Shown here: one piece after another, positions 37,966 to 50,200 of the stretch
How the letters are laid out: every line of letters starts with the position of its first letter
How positions within the stretch are numbered: the stretch's first letter is position 1
Assembly (NCBI RefSeq): GCF_019399895.1
Contig: NC_091864.1
Location: forward strand, 6,984,001-7,048,000
Reading direction: 5' to 3'
From: Cardiocondyla obscurior
Taxonomy: Eukaryota > Arthropoda > Insecta > Hymenoptera > Formicidae
Length of the DNA stretch: 64,000 bases
Translations under genes and position numbers: made by a program
Notes under the pieces: model-generated
Databases searched by the model: none
What the model was told of the DNA's origin: nothing
The model's input: the letters and a program-made list of their open reading frames with translations, nothing else

Positions 37966-39174
37966 TTACACGAACTTTGAAAATATGGTGCCAAGTACAG
38001 AAGCACTTTGTGCATAACGTTGTTCGTTTTTATGCGCTTGCTGATGCCATTTTTTGCGTATAGCATTCCATCGTTTAATATGATCTTTCATTAATTGCTC
38101 TTGTGTTTTGAGAGTTTGTCCTTCCTGTAATTACACGTTACAAAAAGTTTGTATTCGTTATAATATAACTGTTAGCATAAAAAAAAAATCTGTTTTTACT
38201 ATAGTATACTATACTATAGCATACATTTGTCTTATTTTTAAAACTTTAATACAGTTGCTAAAATTGGTTGTAGCTATAATTTTTTTAATTAACCTTGTAC
38301 ATAAATTAATACAAATTTAAATATCCTACGTCGAAATTAACTTACGTAATCCAAGTTCAAATCATCTTTATCTCCAACGACAGGAGATGGAACGCGATTC
38401 TTTGGTATCGCTTCTTCGCGAGGCAAAGGAGGCGGCAAATAATGGACATCGCTTATCTCACCGTCAGTACCAACTATATTATCTGCCATACTAACTTCGC
38501 TAATTATTTCCGGGCTCGGACTACGCACTCTGTTTCCAAATAAGTATATTTTAATTCGATAGAAATATATACGTACCCGAGTGAAATAAATATTTATATA
38601 ATCTAATTTACTTGGGAACTAAATGGGGATTTCTCGGTTGATTGGCCATCCATGCACGGCATATCGGATACAGCGGTGTGTCTTCTTGAAATTGAGCTAA
38701 ATCAACGCTACGATCAAATAATTTCATCACGTATGTATGATGAAATGCCGAGTCAGTTTGTAATGGTCGGCGACGCCTGACTTTTCGGGATTGTTGGAGA
38801 TTAACAGATTTCGGCCTAAACATCGGAATTAACAAAAGATTAATTTGTTTTGAACAGTCCGTTCTGTGTAATTGTAATAAAAAATATGTTGGAGTTTACA
38901 TTTTTCTCGTGGAATGTTTATATTCCGGAGGGCTCTCGTCCGAATCTACCGATGAAGTGTCGCTGTGCTGTAACAACTCTCGCAAAGCACCTTTTAAACG
39001 ATCTCTTGCAACAAGAACGTCACTGTCTCCTGTATTAATACAATACTATATTTAATATCTTGTCGTAGCGAGTAATAACTTATTCCTTCCATTTTTACCT
39101 ATTTCGTCTTTAATCTCTACTTTAATCCGACCTGGCATTATTGGTGGCGGCTGAATATTCCTTTTCTTTCCCAT
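37966..39174 (-). CDS. Lin37: LIN37, MuvB/DREAM complex subunit
   Basis: Five exons on the minus strand: 39099-39174, 38900-39029, 38612-38815, 38346-38529 and 37966-38124, giving 250 residues, close to the roughly 246 of the vertebrate protein. The diagnostic block YVMKLFDRSVDLAQF followed by TPLYPICRAWMANQP is in exon 3. A proline-rich stretch (LPPPLPREEAIPKNRVPSP) and the C-terminal IKRWNAIRKKWHQQAHKNEQRYA complete the family pattern. LIN37 is a core subunit of MuvB, which with E2F/DP/RB (DREAM) represses cell-cycle genes in G0; insects have the homologous dREAM/MMB complex. The start MGKKRNIQPPPIMPG lies just after an acceptor (TTATTAG), so a 5' noncoding exon is expected. A candidate donor lies at about 39640. 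Confidence 0.95.
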
Positions 39175-39987
39175 CTAATAAGAATTTTATATTAATCTAT
39201 AGTAACGTAAATACACATTTATTCAAACAATAAGCAATATATAGTGAAAATTATATCAAGATTATTGCTACAACGACTAAGCAGTGGCAGATTTATATCA
39301 ATTTTTACAGAATTCGTACAGTGAGCAAAATAAACATTACTTTTAACGACGTTCGAGCTACATGAGATTGTTATTTAATGATTAATATATTACGTTCATA
39401 CTTCGGTCTACGTTTCGTCCACCATGAGAAATATATTTATCTTATACCTGAAACAGATTATTAAATATTGTAATCTTTTGTCGCTTAAACGACGAAGGAC
39501 GCCTATCAGAGGGAGAGTGTATCTCGATTCTCACTTCTTTTATCTCTCTTTTTTCTCTTCCCAAGATTATATTTAGAAAGCGATAACTGCATAATATAAT
39601 AATCGCTCAATAATCTATAATGCGTGTACTTACATATACTTCTAGGTCGATTAAATAAGTAAACCGAAATAGTTCCACGGTCGAACCTAACCTTGTACGA
39701 AACGCACGCAGCGGTAACGCGCGCATAATACCGAGAGAGACGGCCGAAAGTGGACGACTGGACGTATCCATGTTCAGGTGGTACGGCTGTAGTGGCGCCC
39801 GCTTGTCACCGAGCACGTGTAGTGATCGAGAAAAACACGTGTGAAACGTCGACAAAATGCTTTTGTCACGGATAAATAAAATGGCAATTACGTTAAAACA
39901 TATTACGTCAAATAATTGAGAATATAATCGCTACGTAAAACTTATTCCACGGACTGTGACATGGTTGTGACACTCTAAGATTACAGA
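39175..39987. promoter_or_regulatory. Shared upstream region of LIN37 and the MINPP1-like gene
   Basis: Divergent gap of 813 bases. On the minus strand an open stretch from about 39850 ends at a good donor (GTAAGTACAC, about 39640) and is likely a LIN37 5' noncoding exon. Its high CpG content from 39640 to 39850 fits a promoter. Confidence 0.4.
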
Positions 39988-41853
39988 ATGCTTTCGCAGC
40001 TATTCGTTAAGTTTTTTGTATTTTATATGGTAGCAGATACCTCTTTCGCGTCCGATTATTTTAAGCGTAACGACGGCTACGAATGCAGATTAGGATCGAA
40101 AACACCGTACAGATGCGTGGCTAATTACGACGAATCGCCGTTGACGTATCCATGTATGTGACATAACTACTGGCTTTCGATAAATGTATGCTTCTAATAA
40201 CGATTTACTTATTGCGATTTGATTTACAGATTGTGTACAAAAAAAGATTTGGTTGATTCTGCGTCATGGAACTCGATACCCAGGCAAAAAGTATGTACCT
40301 CGCATGATAGACGACTTGCCAGAGTTGCAGCACGTGATATTAAGAAATTATGAGAATGGAGCGATAAATATGTCTACTGATACCGCGGCTTTATTTAAGA
40401 AATGGAAATTATTGTTCAGTCAAGCAAATATGATGAAATTGGCAGTAGAAGGCGAGAATGAAATGATTGACCTTGGAGAAAGGTATCAGTCAAGGTTTCC
40501 ATCTTTAATGCCAGAAGCTTTCAACAATCAGACGTATAAAGTACGAAAAAAAAAATCTAAATGTATTCAATTTTGTATTTTATCTTCTATAATCACTAGC
40601 TGAATTGTAGTTTAGATTCACGGCTACTCAGCGCACAGAAGAGAGCGCAAGACACTTTGCCGTCGGTTTATTTGGCTGGCATAATAGCAAAAGCGTCTGG
40701 TACCCTTTACCTGTGTATCGAGATCGAGTAATAAGAGTAAGATATAATTTTTTTTTTAATTCTAATGATTTGTTCTCGATATTTTTAATTTGCCAATTAT
40801 ATAATCGTGTTTTTAGTTTTACAAAGTTTGTCCACGCTGGCGTCAAGAAGTCGACAAAAATTCAAATGCACTATTAGAGAAGACAAAATTTTTAAACGGC
40901 AAGATTGTTAAAAATATGATGGAAAATATTAGAAAGCGCATTGGTCTAGATATCGATTATGGTTAGTATTTTCGAAATATATCGTATATGTATAATTAAA
41001 TAAATATAACTTAATTACTACTAATTGCATTTCAGAAACTGCACATTTAATGTACACGACGTGTGCTTTTGAAACTGCTTTAAATCAAAGTCTAATATCT
41101 CCTTGGTGCAAACTATTTTCCTTAAATGATTTTAGGGTGAGATTTAAAGCAAAATGTTTTTTATGCTTAGAAAAAAAAAATTAATTGTGAATTTAATTCT
41201 AAATTTATATTTTACAGATTTTTGAATATATAGAAGATTTAGAATTTTATTGGATTGACGGGTATGGCTATTCTTTAACTTACGAGCAAGCGTGTGCTGC
41301 CTTAAAAGACATGTTTGATTCTTTTGGGTCTGTAAATTTTTACGATAATACATCGATATAGTCTTATATTCTTATCTCAATCTTTTGACTTACTGAAAGA
41401 ACATTATTTTTCAGATCTAATAAAGGAGCAGTGACAACAGCTTATTTTACACATTCCGGTACAATTTTAAAATTGACAGCTTTACTTGGACTAGCCAAAG
41501 ACGCACACCCTTTAACGCATGATTCGTTTACATTACGCAAGGAAGATAAAAGAGCTTGGAAGAGCAGTATTATTGACACATTCGCATCTAACATGGCATT
41601 TGTTTTATATGAGTATGTTTCTCTTTTAAAAAACAAAGAATTATATATTAATCATTTATATAATATAATTTTTTTCAGTTGCGAATATTACGGCCCCAGT
41701 ATTTTATTTATGCTTCAAGAACGACCGGTATATTTACCAGGTTGTCCAAAAAATATGCCGTGTCCATTGTACACTATGAAAGCAATGTATCCAGATAATG
41801 ATGAAGAATGTCAGTTTGATGCTATGTGCCAAGTAACAAAAGACGACAATTGA
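39988..41853 (+). CDS. MINPP1-like multiple inositol polyphosphate phosphatase
   Basis: Eight exons: 39988-40153, 40230-40540, 40611-40736, 40817-40961, 41036-41136, 41218-41327, 41415-41612 and 41679-41853, giving 443 residues. An N-terminal signal peptide (MLSQLFVKFFVFYMVADTSFA) is followed by the catalytic LILRHGTRYPG motif with RHGxRxP at 67-73. WCKLFSLNDFR, then DLEFYWIDGYGY, is typical of the MINPP branch of histidine phosphatases. These enzymes remove phosphates from inositol penta/hexakisphosphate in the ER lumen or outside the cell. Where MINPP1 has a His-Ala-Glu proton-donor motif, this protein reads THSGT (H333-S334-G335). The acid is therefore missing, and activity or specificity may differ. 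The donor after 41327 (GTCTGT) is weak but is the only one that keeps frame. Many cysteines agree with secretion. Confidence 0.85.
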
Positions 41854-42372
41854 CGTCAAAAATATTTTTCCAACGTCATACAAATACATTCTTTTATTTA
41901 CTTACATATCGGGATAAAAAAATGTTAGAATTATTATTACGTTTAAAGAAAAAGATATTTTTCTAAGAGATGTACCTGGTTCATTTTTTGATGAATTCAG
42001 AATCTATGTTTTTTAAAATGTACAGTAAAAGAAATGCAATTTATTTTTAGAATCTTATTATGTACATAATTATCAATAAATGAATTCAAGTTATCGTTAC
42101 ATTAATTTTATTTATATATAGTAACACACGTTTCTATTACTAAAATTAAATGAATTTTGCTTTATGCACAATAATATATTTGTCCATATAACTAACAAGA
42201 AATAAATTGATATCAAATTTATATAGAGTGAATGAATTTGTTTAAAATTTTGTTTTTTATAAAATTACTAGAAATCTTTAGGTTCTCGTAAGAAAATACT
42301 TAAAAGATTCAAAACTAATAATTTGTCATTTCTTTCTTATAACATTAATACTACCAAAAATTAACTTTTAAA
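41854..42372. other. Convergent 3' gap between the MINPP1-like gene and geminin
   Basis: AT-rich. A plus-strand AATAAA at about 42074 could serve MINPP1, and TTTATT at about 42109 could serve geminin on the minus strand. No other structure was seen. Confidence 0.55.
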
Positions 42373-43675
42373 TCAAAAGGTACGGTCTTCTAATGAATCA
42401 TTTATACCACTTCCTTCATTCACCATTTCCTGCAATAAAATATTTAACATAATTATTAAAAAAAAAAAAAAATTAATATGGTATCACTTGTAATATGTTA
42501 CCTGTAACACTTCAATAAGTGCTCTTGCATCATCCAGCATTTCTTCATAAATTTTCTTTTCTTCTTCTAATTTTTCTATGTGTTCATTAAGATTTTTATT
42601 TTCTTTTAAAGTTATTTCAAGTGCTCGTCGTCTTTTTTCAGCTATATCTTGCCAATAGTTTACACTAAGTTCACCTGGCTCTAGAGACATTAAAAAAAAA
42701 AAAATTATATATATATATATTTTTTTTTTAAATATATATTTTTATATATTTTATATATATATATATATATATTTATATTTTAGTGTCTAAAAATATATAT
42801 ATATAATAAATAAAAAATTATTGTAAGTATACTTTTGGTAATCAGGTCTAAAATATCAGGTACTTTTTCTTCCTCTGGTGTAATTTCAATAGTATCTGGT
42901 ATAACTTTTTTGTGTTTTTTAGATACATCCTTCTTCATTTTTGTAGGAGGAGGACTAAAAAACACAGATTCAAATATTTCTAATATTTCTCATACAATTT
43001 CTTAGTAAATTCATTGTAAACTAATAATTTTATAAGACAGAATATCACTTTTTATTCTTATCAATATTTTAAGCAATCTATAAGTAAAAGAAAACACATT
43101 AACTTACTTTTTCTGTTTTGTTTCATTTGGTTTTTGAATGGACTTTACCATTCTATCAGCTCCAACTAAAGTTTCTTTATCAGTAGCTGAGGGCTGCAGT
43201 TCATGTAAAGATTTTCTAACTTTATCCTGCTTTGATAAAAGAATTATAACGTGCTCATAATTTTTTATACACAAGTATTATTTCCTATATTATTAGACAA
43301 GCAAAGATTTTATAATTAACAGACTTCAAGAAAAGTAAAATTCAGAGTATACGAAATTAATGTATACGTGAAATTTATTTGTGCACGTGATATTTCGATT
43401 GAAATTTTCTTTCGGCATGCGTTGTAAATAAAATTAACAAGGCATGACCTTTCCATTATAGGTATTCAACCTCCTGTGCATTCGAGAATATAGATATTAC
43501 GAAAGTATTGCAACATCTACATTCTCCCTATCGAGAAAAAAGAAAACGAAAGATATCTGCGAAATAAACTTGTCAATTTGCAGTATCGCCTTTCTCGACA
43601 ACTTTGTACGAAAAGGCAGGAAAACAAACTAACCTCGGAGGTGGTAACTGCTTCGACATCGGTGACCGGTTTCAT
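42373..43675 (-). CDS. Gmnn: Geminin
   Basis: Five exons on the minus strand: 43634-43675, 43108-43226, 42833-42954, 42502-42680 and 42373-42429, giving 172 residues. The signature YWQDIAEKRRRALEITLKENKNL opens the coiled coil and continues to ARALIEVLQ, as in the geminin homodimer that binds CDT1 and blocks MCM loading after S phase has begun. Near the N-terminus RKSLHELQPSAT aligns with the family's destruction box (RxxL), implying APC/C-driven degradation at mitotic exit. The ATG at 43675 is used because the frame upstream has no ATG. The acceptor of exon 4 (TCTCTAG, just before 42680) lies after a long T-rich/AT repeat. It diverges from CEP290 across 567 bases. Confidence 0.93.
42700..42805. 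repeat. AT-rich simple repeat in geminin intron
   Basis: Interrupted (TA)n and poly-T/poly-A runs just upstream, in minus-strand sense, of geminin exon 4. Confidence 0.85.
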
Positions 43676-44242
43676 TTTACTCGCCGACGATGAACAAAGG
43701 GAATAACTCCTTCGTGGAGAGAGAAGGTGCCTGACCAACGTGTGAAAAGGCGAGTTTCGTTATTTCATTCGCAAAAACGGTCTCCGCGCGACAAAGAATC
43801 AGAAACGTCGTTTGAATCACGTCTCAATTGACTGTGCTTTCATCTACTACGTACTAACGCAACCGTCGCGAACCGGTTTGGATCAGCTACATGGCGGGAA
43901 CTGCAAAACTGAAAGCAATGCCCTCTCAGTCGTTCTTGTTCACTGCCTCACTTCATCCTGTACTGTACTTCGACCCCCGCGCACCCACGTGACGGTAAAA
44001 TTAAATATTTTAGTTCCAGGAACGTCCGTTGTAAAGCGAGCATCGACGGAGGTAGTCAAGAAAAGTAAGGGACACCCGATCAAGATTTTCTTTTTTCTCT
44101 GACCGAAGAGAAGCGTCGTCGGCGACTCTGCGCGTCGATCACGCCGTACGCCGTTCAAGCGTCGTTATCAACGGTTACTGCTTTTATATGTTATACGATA
44201 TTATGCAGATAAGGGTCGCATGATTCATTGTCGTCAAGAAAA
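43676..44242. promoter_or_regulatory. Bidirectional promoter candidate, geminin/CEP290
   Basis: The ATGs of geminin and CEP290 face away from each other across 567 bases. The gap is GC- and CpG-richer than its surroundings. No TATA box is evident. A shared promoter is inferred from spacing and composition. Confidence 0.5.
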
Positions 44243-47200
44243 ATGGTGCGCACCGACTGGGACCGGCTGTTATCTGTAAACGCGTCATCTTTAACTGACG
44301 AGGAGATCGAGGACCTTTTCCCGACGGTGGTCCGATGCGACGTAGACGAAGTCGCCGATATACATGGGCTGCGAACGCTCGTGAAATTGTCGCAGGAAAT
44401 GCTAACTTATAAGGACAATCAAGTCGAGGCTTTGCTACTGGAATGCAGCGAGCTTAAAGAAAAAATAGCCTCCCTACGACCACAAACCGGCAAAAGAAAG
44501 ATCAAAGATCACAGCACAGTGAAACAAGATGATAACTTTGTCAGGGATTCCGATTTAAGGGAATATTCAGATGCGCCAAAGAAGAGTGATAAAGTCAAGA
44601 CACTTATGGCAGAATTAGAGGCAAGTATAGATAATGAAATATATATTTTAAAACCTGTAATAAAGTTTTATTTATTGTTATATATTTTTTTTTTCTTAGA
44701 ATTTGGACAAAGAGAATGAGATTTTTAAGGAACAATTGTCAACATTGAGAGATGAGATGGAAGATGCAACAGAAAAAATGAATGAAATGACAGAAGAACT
44801 TCATTCAGCTCATGTGGCATCTATAGAACATAAAGGTATGCAAATGACAAGTGTATTTTCTATGCAATTAATTAGACATTTATATAAATATGATGTTGTA
44901 TCTATGCAGAAAAGATATTAAAGTTAGAACAAGAAAATGCAGCCTTGGTTATACAAGTTCAAGAGATAACAGCCCAGCAAATTGACAGAGATAAAATGTT
45001 GGATGAATTTGGCATAGCTATTGATGCTAGAATAATTGAATGGAAGGTATTTAATATATTCAGTATAATATAAAATTTTGTTATATGTTTATAGATAGTG
45101 TATGAGTATATGTATAAATTTATGGTTTATGTTTAAGGGAATATTGGATGAAAAAGATATAGAAATTGCACATTTAAAGGAAAGTTTATTTCATTCTTTG
45201 ATGCAATCAATTACATCAGTTAAAGAAGAAAATAAAACTCAAATTGTTCATTTAAACGATGAAATAACGCGCAGAGATGCAGTTATAGCTGAATTGCAAA
45301 GTAAACTTTCTGAGGCAGTTGTTGAAATTAATGAGAGTGCTGCACTTATAGAAAAATTTAAAGGAGAAGCTCATGGGTAAGCTGTATTTTTTATTTGTAT
45401 TTTTAATTATTAAAAAAATTATTTATTTATTATGTTTGTAAGGTCTGTAAAAAGTGACAATCGAAAAGAACCGAAAAGTTTGTTAAAAAAAATACAAACT
45501 GCAAATGAAAAGATCTCTAATTTGGAACATGCATTGTCACAGGCACAGGATGATGCCAAGTTTCAGAGTAGTAAAGTCAGATATCTACATTTTATTAACA
45601 TATAAATTTTTATCAAGTTATATACAATAATAAGTTCCTATTTTTTTAAACAGTTATGTGAGGTATTGTCGACATTAAAAAAATATGAAGATGGAAATCA
45701 AGCTCTAGCTAAAGTACTAAACGAAATTAAGGAATTAAAAATTAAAATTGATGACAAAAATGAACATATTGAAGATTTAACTAATGTTATTAATAAATTG
45801 GAAATGTTGAATTCGTACCAAGAAATGGAGATCTTGACTCTTAGGTAAAATTTTCGAAAGTATTAAATATTCATGTGCTTTATATCTTAAGAAAATATAA
45901 AACGTTATTTTTGTATGACAGAGAAAAATTAGGGATACCAGAAGATGAATCAATATCGATTAAAAGTGTTGTAGCAAAACGTAAAGAAGAGTCAAAGAAA
46001 ATGGAACAACTTGTTCAACAGAATAAAAATCTTTTACAGGAAAATTTAGAATTAAAATCAGATGTAAGATAATCTATAGAAAATTTATGTGTAACATATA
46101 TATATTTTTTATTCTCGATATCTAAATTATATTAGATAAATATTACATTAAAAAAATGTAATAAAAACTAATTTTTATTACACGTTTTTTATTGTAGATA
46201 AGAATCTTAAAGTATAAATTGAACAAGTCTGAGAAGATATTAGATATGTCAGAGAATTTAAATGATTCCAGTAATCAGTTTTTACATTCGACTAAATTAG
46301 TTGAATCGGAAGAATTATCTTCTAAAACTGATATTTCCGAAATTAATCAAAATATTCAGATACTTATAGAAGAAAATGAAGCACTTAGAAAGGGCATGCA
46401 TGAAATTATGGACAGTATACGCAATCAAGATGGTGAATTTTCGCTAACTTTAATGGTACTTTAGTATTGCACACAAATTTCCATTTCTGACACTGCTATA
46501 TTTTTTGTTTTATGTTTTATTTAATGTTTAATTTACTTTAACCTGCTAAACTTCTTTCTTTTTTTTATTTTTTTTTTTTAATTTTTTTTTTACATGATTA
46601 AATACAGAACGTTGCTGTTTTTGTGTTTTTAATATCCTTCGAAAAGGAGTTAACATTTCTCTATTTTTTGTTTTAGGTAAAAGTGAAGTTGAAATACAGT
46701 CTAGTACGTTGGAACGATTATTGGAAGCTTTAGATGTTAGACATTTAGCTGGCTGGTACCATCCAGCTATGAGATTACAAGAACATCTTAATGTTGTACT
46801 GGGTAGTAATGCCGAGTTACGATCACAACTTAAATTACTGAGGTATTTATACTAACATTTGATTACAACATTTATTACGATTTTTATTGTACTAAAAGAA
46901 ACCATGCGCGCTTTATTTTTTTAAAGACCCCAATTTCAAACTACAAAAAAAAAATCATGCGACTTACCAATCTGCATGAGCGTCAGCGGAGTTTTAGAAC
47001 TCTGCCGGTGACTGTAACATAAAAAGTAATAAATCAATGTAGACATGTATATTAATTTAAAAAATTATTAAAAAAAAGGTACAAACTTTTTTTTTTATTA
47101 AGATTTAATATTAAAAAGTTCATGCTTACTTAAAAGTTGCTCCGCCGATGCATGATGCCTCCTTGGCCTGCTCATCCTCTCAGATGGGACGTGACGAGCC

Positions 47201-50200
47201 ATCCTTCCGCGCACGAGACACTCGCGAACGCGACCGAATTAATTACTACCGTGAAAATTATTAACACTATCATCGCGCGTTATTTTTCGACACTCCTGAA
47301 AAAGAAAATCCTGAAAACAAGTTACTGACTTACCGATCTGCATGAGCGTCAGCGGAGTTGTAGAATTCTGCCGGTGACTGTAACATAAAAAGGAAAATAT
47401 TAATGTAGACGTGCCAGAAAATTAATAAGATTGATAAAAAAAAGGTACAAACTTTTTTTTTTATTAAGATTTAATATTAAAAAATTCATGCTTACTTAAA
47501 AGTTGCTCCGCCGATGCATGATGCCTCCTGGACCTGCTCATCCTCTCAGATGGGACGTGTCGAGCCATCCTTCCGCGCACAAGTCACTCGCGATCGTACT
47601 CTCGTAAAAATAAAATCGTACAAAAAACGTCCGAAAACTGGCGGCACTCCCGAAATGACCGATGAACCGGCTGCGGTTCGTATAATTAATAATATCGGCG
47701 GTGACGACACTTTCGTTGATAGCAGATAATGCAGCTGCATTGATCTGTAACAAAAAAAATATATATAATTTAATAAATAAGATACTTATCATATTTTTTT
47801 ACCTTAACATAATTTATAAATTGTTATAATTATATAATAATTTACAGGAAGGAATTACAGAGGAAGGATAATATTTTACAAGATTTAGCAGCGAATAAAG
47901 ATATAAATTTCGAAAAAATATACGAAAAACATGGCGAAGATGAAGTAATAACAATGTATCTTACAGAAATGAAAGCTTTGCAAACGGCATATAAAAATGA
48001 AACCGAAGAATGGGAAAGACAAAAAGATTTGCTCGTTCAAGAAAATAATGAATTGAAAGACGAGATAGATGGTTTTAAAAAGCAATTAGAAATTTATAAG
48101 AAAAATTGGCAAATTATAGAAGATGGAGATAATGAAACTCAGAAAGCTTTTGCCATGAAAACGAGAGAATATGCGGATGCTGCTAACGGATTAATAGTTA
48201 TGAACAGGAAAAATGCTAGTCTTCAACAATTAATTAATAAAGAAACTAACAAATTATATGAATGTAAAAAAGAAATGATTAAAAAAGAAAGTGATTTTAA
48301 TAAAACACTTACTGAGGCAAACAAATATAGTAAAACGTTGTTGTCAGAAATTTCACTTTTACAGAGTAATTTATTTAATTCTGTAAGTACAATAATGTAT
48401 AATGAATTAAAAGAGAAATATGAAGAATTAAATATACGTCATCATGCTTTGTTAGAGACTGCACTGGTCTCTCCTAATTTCAATGATATATCGTCTTTGA
48501 AAACAGAAATAGAAGCAATAAAACAGGATAAAAATCAATTTATTGAAGACTTGCAGAAAGTGGAAGGTGGCGAAGGCGACAGTTTACAACAGCGATTGAA
48601 AGAAATAAAAGCCAAAGCAGTGATCGAAAATCAGCGAGTTGACCAGATGGCTAAATTAATCGAAATATCACAAGCGCAATTAACAAAATACGAAGCTAAC
48701 GTTAAACAACTGTCTATTTCTAATTCTGAATTGCAAGAGAGATTAATTGAAATGAACAAGACAGTGTTTAAAAAAATAGCGTTGCAAAAAACTGTACAAA
48801 TAGATGATAATCGTATTCAAGAATTGCAAAATGAAAAAACACAACTTGTTATAGAGAATGAAAGTCTGAAAAAAATGCTACAAATTTCTGAAGAGGAGGC
48901 TCAATCGCAATATTCATTGAATTCATTACAAACATTAGAATTGGATAGTCTTAGACATCAAATATTGGATTTGCAAGCTGTAAGTGAAGATAAAGCTACA
49001 ATCTCACGATTAGATTTTGAGCTGACAAGTAAAAAAATATTAGAAATGGAGCTTTCTACACAGAAAACGCGATTACAGACTGAATTAACGAGCGCGCGAC
49101 AAGAACTTGATAATCTTAGTAAAAAGTTCGAGGAAATGCGTGGGTATGTAAATGGTTATCGGAAACAATGTGACGATCGTTGCAGGTATTACATAGATAT
49201 TATATATTTTTTTCAATGTCAATATGCTGCATCAACTTCCATAAGTACCTTAGAAAAAGTAGTTACGCTGGCTTCAAAATTAAAAATAGATCGTCAAAAT
49301 ATTAATGAGGAGATACAAAAAACAAAAAAATGTCACGATGATATTAAATACGAACAGGAATGTTTATCCGCTCGTCTTGAAATTGTGGAACGTCTGAAAG
49401 ATATGTTGGAGCAACAAATTGGCGCTGGTTGCGTTCAAAACATAATGGAACATTATGCCGAGACTTCTCAGCAAACTCTAAGTGATTTTAAATATAAAAG
49501 AAAAATAGCTCACTTGGAACATGAACTCCAAATTGCTAATACTAAATTCAACGAATACGAGTCGGTAATAAACAGCATGGAACAGGATATGTTAAATATT
49601 CAAAGAGCTTGGTGCCCACAACAAGAACATCAAACTCGAATTAATGCACCAAATTTTGAGACAAAATTAATTCAAGCGACAATAGAAACTCAAGTAATTG
49701 GTGTTCAAACGGATCCTTACACTTGTTGTTTAAATAAAAACGTAGAGGGTATTACTAAAGAAATTAAGAAAGAAACTATAGCTTTTAAAGATACTCCCAA
49801 ACCTATTACATCAAGTGAAACTATAGAAAAAACAGTTCGAGAAGTAGGAAATAATACAGAAGAAAATACCAGTTCGATAATTCTTAATGACCAGCTAGAT
49901 CAAGCACTGAAACTCGCATCGGAACGCTTTGCGAAGCTCGTCAAGTGCGAATCGCAATTAGCCGAGTATAAAACGAAAGTAGATGCTTTAAATAAAGTGA
50001 TAATGGAAAAGGATTTGCAGTATCAAGCGAAAGTGAACACTTTGAATAAAGCGATTGAGGAAAAAAATTTGCAGCATCAAACAAAAGTTGACACTCTAAA
50101 TAAAGCGATTGAAGAAAAAGATTCTTACCTTGTTCAAAAACAAAATGTACTTGACGAATTAATGGTTCAACCGCGAACTACGAATACTGATTGTGCCGAT

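Noticed and set aside
37921..37966. Extending the small membrane protein upstream through the ORF from 37955
   Set aside because: The upstream residues (YNYTYIL) come from a T-rich acceptor tract and begin at TTG. The TATTTTAG acceptor explains the boundary better.
43634..43738. Geminin N-terminus extended upstream to 43738
   Set aside because: The upstream start would be TTG. The first ATG in frame is at 43675, just before the conserved D-box region.
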